Shown here one piece after another: positions 1-5,550 of a DNA stretch of 5,550 nt. The notes under the pieces were generated by a model, which saw only the letters and a program-made list of their open reading frames with translations, did not search any database and had not been told where the DNA came from. The first letter of the stretch is position 1; each line of letters starts with the position of its first letter. Made by a program: the position numbers and the translations under genes. This DNA comes from Deltaproteobacteria bacterium (GTDB taxonomy: Bacteria; Desulfobacterota; Desulfarculia; Adiutricales; Adiutricaceae): positions 1 through 5,550 of the forward strand of contig JAIRNQ010000025.1 of assembly GCA_031257955.1 (NCBI GenBank), in the 5' to 3' direction.

Positions 1-69
1 GCCGGAACCCGGCGCCCCGGATCCCGTAAGGCCGCGGGCTTTGGCCGGCGGCGGTAAACCCCATGGGCT
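1..69. other. Unassigned GC-rich left edge after the nifV-like gene
   Basis: On the minus strand an ATG at 62-64, six bases past the nifV-like stop, opens a frame that runs 21 codons to the edge (starting MGFTAAGQSP). It has no clear ribosome binding site, and the visible residues match no NifV-alpha N-terminus or other family I know. The stretch is GC-rich with small palindromes (CCATGG, GGCGCC, GGATCC). No convincing terminator is seen. It could be the start of the next gene or plain intergenic sequence. Confidence 0.2.
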
Positions 70-993
70 TTAATGGAGGGCACGGCCGCGTGGACGGTGG
101 ATGACGTCGTCGCCGGCGGTCCGTTCGCGGGGCGGCTTTTCCTTGGCCGGTCTGGCGGGCACCTTGAGCGAAGAATGGAGGATCTCAAACTCGCTGTCGG
201 TCAGGCCCCGGCCAAGGGACAAGGACTTTTCCTTGACCTTTTTCAGAAGGGCTTTGAGAATGGCCGCGGAGGTGGGCAGTTCCAGGCAATCGCACTTGAG
301 GCGTATGGACTCGCGGCCGCTGTGGAGGCCAATGCCCAGATAGCGCCTGGCCCCGACCAACTCGGGGGGAAAGGGCTCGTAGAGACTGGGCTCCTTGAGT
401 AGGGCGTTGACGTGGACCCCCGACTCGATGGCGAATATGCCCCGACCGGTGACGGCCTTAAAGTCGGGGATCCTTTTGGCGTCCATATACTCAAACAATT
501 CCTTGAGGTGTCTCATGGGATGGGCTGACCCGGTCATGGAGATTTTCCCGGTGACGTGCAAGGTCATGAGCAACTCTTCAATGGCCGGAAGGGAGCCCAC
601 CCCGCCAAAGGAGGCGACCACTCCGTGCCCGCCCATCTCCAGCCATGCCATGGCCAAACCGGTGGCGCAGCCGTAATCGTTCCTGAATATGACCCGGTCC
701 GGTTGCCCTTCCAGCCGTTCTTTGAAAAGGGCCCGGTAGTCCGAGAAAAAAGCCCCGTCCAGGCCGGAAAGGGCCTCTTGGTTAAAGACCAATTCATTCT
801 GGGCCAGGGTGGCCGAGACCCGGAGCGATTTCATGAGCTCGTTCCACCTCGGGGCCAGTTCGTTGACCCGGTCCGGGTGGGAGTTGTGGAGTATGGATAG
901 GGTGGCGTCGATCAAAAGCGGGGCGTTGACGTCAATGGTCTCTTCTCTCGAGTCAAACGTTACCCCCGGATTGGACTTTTTTGGCTTATCCAT
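70..993 (-). CDS. nifV: Homocitrate-synthase-like protein, NifV-omega type, metal ligands lost
   Basis: This 307-residue protein matches the second half of the NifV/LeuA family: ESGVHVNALLK at 190-200 (family ESGIHVDGLLK), YEPFPPELVGARR at 205-217 and GLHSGRESI at 222-230 (family GKHSGR). It is shorter than usual NifV (about 380 residues). Only about 70 residues separate the degenerate start motif IDATLSILHN (28-37; family DTTLRDGEQ) from the IFRNDYGCAT motif at 102-111, so much of the first half of the TIM barrel is missing. In IFRND the two metal-binding histidines of family HCHND are replaced by I102 and R104, and the GERAGN segment is replaced by GSLPA. It is therefore unlikely to make homocitrate alone. 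The nearest precedent is the split enzyme of C. pasteurianum (nifV-omega plus nifV-alpha), so I infer a partner that supplies the metal site. The tail from about 275 is basic, Pro-rich and probably disordered. The ATG at 991-993 has a good ribosome binding site. A decayed nifV or an unrelated DRE-TIM family member is the alternative. Confidence 0.8.
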   Translation of the reverse strand: MDKPKKSNPGVTFDSREETIDVNAPLLIDATLSILHNSHPDRVNELAPRWNELMKSLRVSATLAQNELVFNQEALSGLDGAFFSDYRALFKERLEGQPDRVIFRNDYGCATGLAMAWLEMGGHGVVASFGGVGSLPAIEELLMTLHVTGKISMTGSAHPMRHLKELFEYMDAKRIPDFKAVTGRGIFAIESGVHVNALLKEPSLYEPFPPELVGARRYLGIGLHSGRESIRLKCDCLELPTSAAILKALLKKVKEKSLSLGRGLTDSEFEILHSSLKVPARPAKEKPPRERTAGDDVIHRPRGRALH

Positions 994-1075
994 TGGCTAT
1001 CCTTCGCCACATAGACAATTATTTAACCATTCCAATAACCGCATAACCTTAACGATTGGCAAAAGAGTGTTAGTT
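994..1075 (-). promoter_or_regulatory. AT-rich gap between nifN-B and nifV-like gene, with GGTTA repeats
   Basis: This 82-base gap is much richer in A and T than the flanking genes. On the minus strand it carries three GGTTA units (plus-strand TAACC at 1024-1028, 1036-1040 and 1044-1048), two of them inside GGTTATGCGGTTAT. A TTGCCA (1057-1062) could be a -35 element, but the best -10 hexamer at normal spacing (GTTATT, 1034-1039) is poor. I found no GG-N10-GC sigma-54 core. It may hold a weak secondary promoter or operator, or be only an AT-rich spacer. No terminator-type hairpin is seen, so read-through from nifN-B is likely. Confidence 0.35.
1000..1005 (-). promoter_or_regulatory. Ribosome binding site of the nifV-like gene
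   Basis: On the minus strand GAAGGA lies six bases before the ATG at 991-993. It is the clearest Shine-Dalgarno sequence in the window and supports that start codon. It also suggests that the gene, though degenerate as an enzyme, is still translated. Confidence 0.75.
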
Positions 1076-4039
1076 TTAAGCCAACGCAAAATTATGGGTA
1101 TCTTTGTCCGCCGACGACTGCTCCTTTTGGGCCTCAATTAGTTTTTTAGCGGCCCACAGGGCGGCCCGCTCCAGGCTGTCCATAGTGGCAAAACATTTTA
1201 TACCACATTTTTTAAAAAGTTCCTTGGGCGATTGGCCAATTCTGATGGCCACCACGGCCTCCACGTCGCTTAAGTCCTTAACTAGCCGCTCGATGAAACC
1301 CGTCGGCTTTTCGGCCGTCTCCCTCCGGCCGCGGCAGCCGCAAGAGCGGCCGGGACCCCGACCCCCGACCTCCCGGATTTCCAGAAGCCTTAGATCGCGC
1401 CCGTCGCAGCGATAAACGTGAACCCGCTCGGCTTGGCCGAAGTGGGCGTCGACCATGACCCCGCTCTTGGAGATTACGGCGATCTTAAAGCCATTTTCCA
1501 AGGTCCCCGCCCCCGTCCCGGCGGCTTGGGGCCCCGTCGGCTTTGGCGAGGCTATGTTTTGGGCTGGGCCAGGGGCCGGATGGTGGCCCCCTTGCCCAAA
1601 AGTTATGTCCCGGCCCAAGAGGCCGGCGGCGTCGGCCCGGCACTGTTGGCAGTGGATCATTTGGGGCAGGTAAGCCCCGCGGGCATAGCGAAGATCCCTA
1701 AGGCTTTCCGGGTCGGGCGGCTCAAGGTGTCCCAGGGCGCTTCCGGGGACGGGGATGTGGGGCATCAGGTTTCCCAGATCCGCCCCCAGGGCGGCGGTTT
1801 TCTTGGCTATGGCCACGGCCTCATGATCGTTAAGGCCCTTGAGGAGAACGGTGTTGACCTTGACGGCCAGGCCCAGATCCTTGGCCGCCTTGATGCCGAT
1901 GGTTTGGTTGGCCAAAATTATCTCGGCCGCCTCCCGGCCCCGGTAACGGTGGCCATAAAAGTCGGCCCAGGCGTAGATTTTTTCGGCCGTCTCGGGCGTG
2001 GCGGCGTTCACGGTAACCGTCAGGTATCTCAGACCCAAACGGGCCAATTCGACCAGATGGTAAGGCAGGGCCAAGCCGTTGCTGGAAAGGCATAGTGCCA
2101 TTCGCGGATCTTCCCGGCGGATGAGTTCGATGGTCCCGAAGAGCGCCTCGGGATCGCTTAGCGATTCCCCCGGCCCGGCAAAGCCGACCACCCGGAGGTT
2201 GGGCAGGGCGGCCTTAACCTCCCTAAACCTTTCCAGGGCTTCCTCGGGGCTCAGTAGCTTGGAAGTTACCCCGGGCCTGGACTCGTTGGGGCAGTCGGAA
2301 TCCCGCCGGCAATAACCGCAGGACAAGTCGCAACCGGAGACGATGGGCAAATGCAATCGGGCCGCCCCCTTGGCCGCCTCCAAGCTAAAACAGGGATGGA
2401 CGTCGGAAAGGGCGGCGAACCGGACCCCCGCCGCCCCATCGGCTCGGCCTGGGAGCCCCCAGGGGGCCAGGTCGGGTTCCGGGGTGGGGGAAGGGGAGGT
2501 GTGGCCCCACTTACCGAAGTTCCCGGCCTGGCGGTCCCCTGACTGGGGCGCGTGAAAAACCCCACCGTCCCGAAGGCCTGAGGGTTGAAGGCCGGAGGCT
2601 TGGCCGCCGGCCATGCCGGAGACCTGAAGGTTGGAGGCCTGGAGGCTGGCGGTAGCGAAGCGACGGGGCTTAAAGTGCTCGGACTTTAGGCGCTCCCTAA
2701 AGCTTTCCTCCTCCAGGCCGATGAGTCCGTTGGCCAGCCGGTCCAAGAGAACGGTCGAGCCGTCGTAACCCATGGTCCGCACCCTTTGCCCGCCAACGCG
2801 ATCGTGAATGGGAAAGGCGCAGCGGACCAGCGGGAGGGAATGTTTTTGGGCCAGCCTCCGGGCTTCGGATGAGCCGATAAGAACGTTCGCGCCCTTTTCC
2901 AGACATAAGGCCTCGATGAGGGCAAAGTCGGCCCCGTCCACGGCCAGCGGCGGGTCCAGGGCCCGGGTCCGGGCCACCGGGGCCAATACCTTGGCCGCCT
3001 CGCCGACGAAAGTGGGCCTCTTGGAACCGGTGGCGGCCAGAACGGTCGGCAAACCGTTTTCGGCGGCCAGATGGGCCAGGGAGAGGACAAAATCGGGCTC
3101 CCCGAATATGGCCGCCCGGCCAAGGGCACAGTGCTTATGGGAGTCGGCCATGGCGTCCATGAGCCGGCCCCTTTCTTCCAGGACCCCGGAAGGTATCCGG
3201 CCGCCCAGATCCCTAAGGGCGGCCAGCAAAGCGTCGGTGGCGGCCAGGCCCACCGACGGGGCCAGCCGGATAAGTTTAACCCCGTGGGTTTTCCGCAACC
3301 ACTCTCCTGGGCTGTCGCCCTCGGGGGCGAACGGCGAGAGCTCCAAGGTGGCGGCCGCCCCGGCCATGGCCACTACGCTGGACAGTTTGGTGCCCTTTTG
3401 GGGAAGGCGTTCGTAGACCGGGTTAAAGGCCCCGTCCAGGTTGTCCGAGATGTCCGGGAAGAGGGTATGGTTGGGCAGGGCCTCTTTTAGTAAATCCTTA
3501 AGCCATCTGACGTCCGCCGGGGAGGCGGGCCCCACGACAACGTTTAGGCCGCCATGGGGCTTGGGATCCAATTCCAGCCCGGCGAGAATGGCCGTAAGGC
3601 CGTGCCAGTAGCCCTCGAAGTGGGTCCCGCCGTAGCCCGGGGCGCTGACCGGAATCAGCTTGGCCTTTAGATCCCGCCGGTTCTCCCCGAAGCTCTTAAG
3701 GCTACCCTTAAGGTCCTCGCCGATGGTCTCGGCCAGGCAGGTGGTGGAAACGCCGATGATTTCTGGGTCGTAGAGTTTTATGAGATTGGCCAAACCCTTT
3801 AGCAAGTTTTTCTCGCCCCCGAAGACGGCCCCCTCCTCCGAGAGCGAGGTGGCGGCCACGTCTATGGGTTCGTTATAATGGGTGGCCATATGCCTTCTGA
3901 TGTAAGTGGCGCAGCCCTGGGAGCCGTGGAGAAGGCTCATGGACTTGGCCAGCCCGTAGAAGGCGGTGACCACCCCCAGGGGAAAGCACATTTTGCAAGG
4001 GTTTTCGGTAATCGTCGTAAGTCTTTGTCCCATAGCCAT
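1076..4039 (-). CDS. nifN-B: NifN-NifB fusion with NifX-like C-terminal domain
   Basis: One uninterrupted frame joins two FeMo-co assembly proteins. Residue numbers here count from an in-frame TTG at 4109-4111 (1011 residues). I prefer the ATG at residue 25 (4037-4039) or 27 (4031-4033), because the first 24 residues are not NifN-like and lie over hairpins. The NifN part is about 28-480, with C39 and C42 (NPCKMCFPLG), C67 (LHGSQGC) and C125 (VSTTC). It forms the NifEN scaffold with the upstream NifE. A Ser/Gly/Pro-rich linker follows at about 481-563. The NifB radical-SAM part is about 570-840: HPCF at 572-575, the CxxxCxxC cluster motif at C594/C598/C601, DCPNESRPGVTS at 606-617, the GFAGPGE SAM-binding region at 643-649, and CQQCRADAAGLLGRD at 821-835. 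It converts FeS clusters to NifB-co using SAM. A second linker (841-873) leads to a NifX/NifB C-terminal cofactor-binding domain at about 874-992 (KIAVISKSG, VDAHFGQAE, IGQSPKELFKKCGIK). All catalytic cysteines are present. Such a fusion is known from Clostridium pasteurianum. Confidence 0.95.
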   Translation of the reverse strand: MAMGQRLTTITENPCKMCFPLGVVTAFYGLAKSMSLLHGSQGCATYIRRHMATHYNEPIDVAATSLSEEGAVFGGEKNLLKGLANLIKLYDPEIIGVSTTCLAETIGEDLKGSLKSFGENRRDLKAKLIPVSAPGYGGTHFEGYWHGLTAILAGLELDPKPHGGLNVVVGPASPADVRWLKDLLKEALPNHTLFPDISDNLDGAFNPVYERLPQKGTKLSSVVAMAGAAATLELSPFAPEGDSPGEWLRKTHGVKLIRLAPSVGLAATDALLAALRDLGGRIPSGVLEERGRLMDAMADSHKHCALGRAAIFGEPDFVLSLAHLAAENGLPTVLAATGSKRPTFVGEAAKVLAPVARTRALDPPLAVDGADFALIEALCLEKGANVLIGSSEARRLAQKHSLPLVRCAFPIHDRVGGQRVRTMGYDGSTVLLDRLANGLIGLEEESFRERLKSEHFKPRRFATASLQASNLQVSGMAGGQASGLQPSGLRDGGVFHAPQSGDRQAGNFGKWGHTSPSPTPEPDLAPWGLPGRADGAAGVRFAALSDVHPCFSLEAAKGAARLHLPIVSGCDLSCGYCRRDSDCPNESRPGVTSKLLSPEEALERFREVKAALPNLRVVGFAGPGESLSDPEALFGTIELIRREDPRMALCLSSNGLALPYHLVELARLGLRYLTVTVNAATPETAEKIYAWADFYGHRYRGREAAEIILANQTIGIKAAKDLGLAVKVNTVLLKGLNDHEAVAIAKKTAALGADLGNLMPHIPVPGSALGHLEPPDPESLRDLRYARGAYLPQMIHCQQCRADAAGLLGRDITFGQGGHHPAPGPAQNIASPKPTGPQAAGTGAGTLENGFKIAVISKSGVMVDAHFGQAERVHVYRCDGRDLRLLEIREVGGRGPGRSCGCRGRRETAEKPTGFIERLVKDLSDVEAVVAIRIGQSPKELFKKCGIKCFATMDSLERAALWAAKKLIEAQKEQSSADKDTHNFALA
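2423..2671 (-). other. Region encoding the disordered NifN-NifB interdomain linker
   Basis: This stretch encodes about residues 481-563 of the fusion protein. It is rich in Ser, Gly, Gln, Ala and Pro, has no cysteine, and matches neither NifN nor NifB. It probably acts as a flexible tether between the scaffold half and the radical-SAM half. Part of it arose by internal duplication (see the repeat at 2575-2650). Its boundaries are estimated from where recognisable NifN sequence ends and NifB sequence begins. Confidence 0.7.
2575..2650 (-). repeat. Imperfect 30-bp direct repeat inside the NifN-B linker
   Basis: Two copies of about 30 bp, at 2575-2604 and 2621-2650, start 46 bases apart and share the pattern (plus strand) GRCCTGARGGTTGRAGGCC followed by GGAGGCT and TGGC, with a few substitutions and a small compensating indel. 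They encode the related peptides ASGLQPSGLR and ASLQASNLQV. This looks like a duplication that lengthened the linker. The two copies are visible by eye; I did not score them statistically. Confidence 0.6.
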
Positions 4040-4062
4040 TCCGTGAACCCCGTCCCCCCGGC

Positions 4063-4092
4063 CTTCCCTTCGGGAAGCCCCGGGTGGGGGCT
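4063..4092 (-). promoter_or_regulatory. Two adjacent hairpins between nifE and nifN-B
   Basis: In the minus-strand RNA, AGCCCC-CACCC-GGGGCT (4076-4092) forms a perfect 6-bp stem with a 5-base loop. It is followed at once by CTTCCC-GAA-GGGAAG (4063-4077), a perfect 6-bp stem with a 3-base loop. The two share two bases, so the outer pairs compete. Neither is followed by a U-run, so they do not look like an intrinsic terminator. They lie between the nifE stop and the preferred nifN-B start, where they could affect mRNA stability or translation. The stems are seen directly; the role is inferred. Confidence 0.45.
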
Positions 4093-4116
4093 GTATGAGC
4101 GATTCGGCCAAAGGCC

Positions 4117-5550
4117 TTAAATATTGATGGCTTCGGCGAAGGTCTTGGACCGTTGCCGAAGGGTGGCCCAGACTGGGCTGTTGACCGAAAGGTTTATCTC
4201 CCGGGCGAAGTTGACGGCCCCGACAAAACCGGCCAGCGGGGCTTTCCTCTCGTGGTTGTGGTCGCAGAAGGCCACGCCCAGTTTAAAGGCCAAAGGCCTT
4301 TCCTTAACCCCGCCGACCAACACGTCGGCCCCTTTGCGGCGCATGAAGGTCTCCAGTTCCGAAGGGTTGGCGTCGTCCAGTATGACCGTGCCCGGGTCGG
4401 CCAGGGCGGAGATGGCCTCGTAATCCTCCGAGGTCCCGGTCTGGGTCCCGACCAAAACCGTGGACATGCCCAGTTCCTTGAACTGCCGCATCAGGGAGAT
4501 GGCCTTAAAGCCGCCGCCCACGAAAATGGCCGCTTTTTTCCCGGACAAGCCCGGCAGGAAAGGCTCGATGGCCGTCCGGGCCAGGGCGCTTTCCCTTTGG
4601 CAAAGGGCTTCGGCCCTCTCCCTGACCCCCGGGCCGCCCAAAAGATCGGCCACCTTATAGAGCGAATTGGCCGTGTCGGCCAAGCCAAAGAAACTGACCC
4701 GGACGAAGGGTATGCCGAAACGCTCTTCCATGGAACGGGCCAGATAGACCATGCTCCCGGCGCACTGGACGACGTTCAAAGAGGCCCTTTTGGCGGACAT
4801 GAGCCTGTCGTAGGTCGAGTCGCCCGTAAGGGTGGCCAGAACTTCAATGCCCATTTCCTTAAAGTAATTTTCGACGATCCAAGCCTCCCCGGCCAAATTG
4901 TAGTCCCCCAACACGTTGACGGTCCCCGCCAGCGGCGACGGATCCGCCGCCGTTTTGGCCGCAAGCCCATTGCCCAAAGGGCCGACCGGGCCCCGATCGG
5001 CTTCCCTCACGTGGGCTTGGGAGATAACTTTCATGATGGCCTCACAGGCCAGGCGGTAGCCCATGGCCTTGTGACCGGCAAAACCTGGGGCCTTCACGTT
5101 TATGGCCCGCATCGGGTAAAGCCGCTCGGCCTCCCGGCAGACTCCGTCCACGTCGTCGCCGATGATCCCGACCAAACATGTTGAGTAAATAAACAAAAGC
5201 TTGGGCCGATGGATTAGGTATATCTCTCTGACGGCCGCCCGTAGTTTTTCCACCCCGCCAAAAACCACGTCCTTTTCGCCAAGGTCGGTCGAGAAACTGT
5301 TTCGGTAAAGTTCCGACTCGCTGGCCAAGCTCCCCCGGATGTCCCAGGTATAGCTGGCGCAACCGATGGGCCCGTGAATCAAATGGAAGGCGTCGGTAAT
5401 GGGATTGAGGACCACCCGGGCCCCGCAAAATACGCAGGCCCTTTGGCTGACCGCCCCGGAAAGCGAGTTTTTCCCGCAGGCCACCGGGCCGGCGGCCTGG
5501 TCACTCCCTTTGCCAATCGGGAAGTTTTCTGCCTTGAAGGCGATGGAGCC
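4117..5550 (-). CDS. nifE: NifE, FeMo-co scaffold alpha-type subunit (5' end outside window)
   Basis: NifE pairs with NifN in the cytoplasmic NifEN scaffold, where NifB-co is matured with Mo and homocitrate before transfer to NifDK. The frame stays open from a TAA stop to the right edge, giving 477 codons in view. A GTG at 5482-5484 would give 455 residues, but the 22 codons before it are also open and resemble the N-terminal extension of anaerobe-type NifE, so the true start probably lies beyond 5550. Counting from that GTG, the cluster cysteines are C17 (RACVFCGA), C42 (HGPIGCAS) and C103 (STCLVGIIGDD), matching the three P-cluster-type ligands of NifD/NifE. C241 (NVVQCAGSM) matches the cofactor-side cysteine. 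The C-terminal HNHERKAPLAGF stretch is also NifE-like. TYDRLMSAKRA and FFGLADTANSLYKVADLLGG fit the family. A slightly long, Ala/Pro/Gly-rich loop lies at about residues 155-190. nifN-B follows, consistent with an operon. NifD is rejected because the sequence around the cofactor pocket is NifE-like. Confidence 0.95.
   Translation of the reverse strand, partial: GSIAFKAENFPIGKGSDQAAGPVACGKNSLSGAVSQRACVFCGARVVLNPITDAFHLIHGPIGCASYTWDIRGSLASESELYRNSFSTDLGEKDVVFGGVEKLRAAVREIYLIHRPKLLFIYSTCLVGIIGDDVDGVCREAERLYPMRAINVKAPGFAGHKAMGYRLACEAIMKVISQAHVREADRGPVGPLGNGLAAKTAADPSPLAGTVNVLGDYNLAGEAWIVENYFKEMGIEVLATLTGDSTYDRLMSAKRASLNVVQCAGSMVYLARSMEERFGIPFVRVSFFGLADTANSLYKVADLLGGPGVRERAEALCQRESALARTAIEPFLPGLSGKKAAIFVGGGFKAISLMRQFKELGMSTVLVGTQTGTSEDYEAISALADPGTVILDDANPSELETFMRRKGADVLVGGVKERPLAFKLGVAFCDHNHERKAPLAGFVGAVNFAREINLSVNSPVWATLRQRSKTFAEAINI

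Noticed and set aside
1..69. Start of NifV-alpha at the left edge
   Set aside because: The 21 visible codons after the ATG at 62-64 do not contain DTTLRDGEQ or resemble a NifV N-terminus, so the call cannot be made from this window.
994..1075. Sigma-54 (NtrC/NifA type) promoter before the nifV-like gene
   Set aside because: No GG-N10-GC core is present on the minus strand of the gap, and no NifA-type TGT-N10-ACA element was noticed.
1418..2095. 225-codon open frame on the plus strand, opposite the NifB part
   Set aside because: Antisense shadow of the radical-SAM and NifX-like coding region; no recognisable domain and no credible ribosome binding site.
2808..3416. 202-codon open frame on the plus strand, opposite the NifN part
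   Set aside because: Ala, Arg and Ser-rich antisense shadow of NifN with no family motif.
4063..4092. Intrinsic terminator between nifE and nifN-B
   Set aside because: The stems are real, but no run of U follows; the downstream bases are G-rich.
4153..5184. 343-codon open frame on the plus strand, opposite nifE
   Set aside because: It lies wholly antisense to a clear NifE, its translation is rich in Gly, Pro, Arg, Gln and His with no family motif, and such frames are expected opposite GC-rich genes.

Overview
The window holds three genes for nitrogenase cofactor (FeMo-co) biosynthesis, all on the minus strand and transcribed from right to left: nifE (cut at its 5' end by the right edge), a nifN-nifB fusion with a NifX-like tail, and a short, degenerate homocitrate-synthase-like gene of the NifV-omega type. 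No gene on the plus strand can be supported. The long plus-strand frames are antisense shadows of GC-rich coding sequence.

The layout in transcription order is as follows. nifE runs from 5550 (open at the edge) to 4117. A gap of about 77 bases carries two adjacent hairpins. The nifN-B fusion runs from about 4039 to 1076. An 82-base gap, clearly more AT-rich than anything else here, carries repeated GGTTA units and a good ribosome binding site. The nifV-omega-like gene runs from 993 to 70. The last 69 bases, to the left edge, are unassigned and could begin the next gene.

The genes form one pathway. The NifB part is a radical-SAM enzyme that builds the carbide-containing NifB-co cluster. NifE and NifN form the scaffold on which NifB-co is matured with Mo and homocitrate. 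NifV-type proteins supply the homocitrate. Fusing NifN to NifB joins the producer of NifB-co to half of its receiving scaffold. The nifE / nifN-B / split-nifV set is the pattern known from Clostridium pasteurianum. The NifE N-terminus (SQRACVFCGARVV, HGPIGCASYTWDIRG) is of the type found in anaerobes rather than the Azotobacter type. The DNA is GC-rich, unlike C. pasteurianum. I therefore infer a GC-rich anaerobic diazotroph, perhaps a deltaproteobacterium (Desulfobacterota) or a GC-rich Firmicute relative, but I cannot name the genus.

This is mostly a recognisable nif cluster, not a new system. The points worth a second look are the NifV-like protein, which has lost the two metal-binding histidines and about half of its barrel N-terminus; the long repeat-bearing linker in NifN-B; the full set of NifK-like cysteines in NifN; and the structured or AT-rich intergenic gaps.
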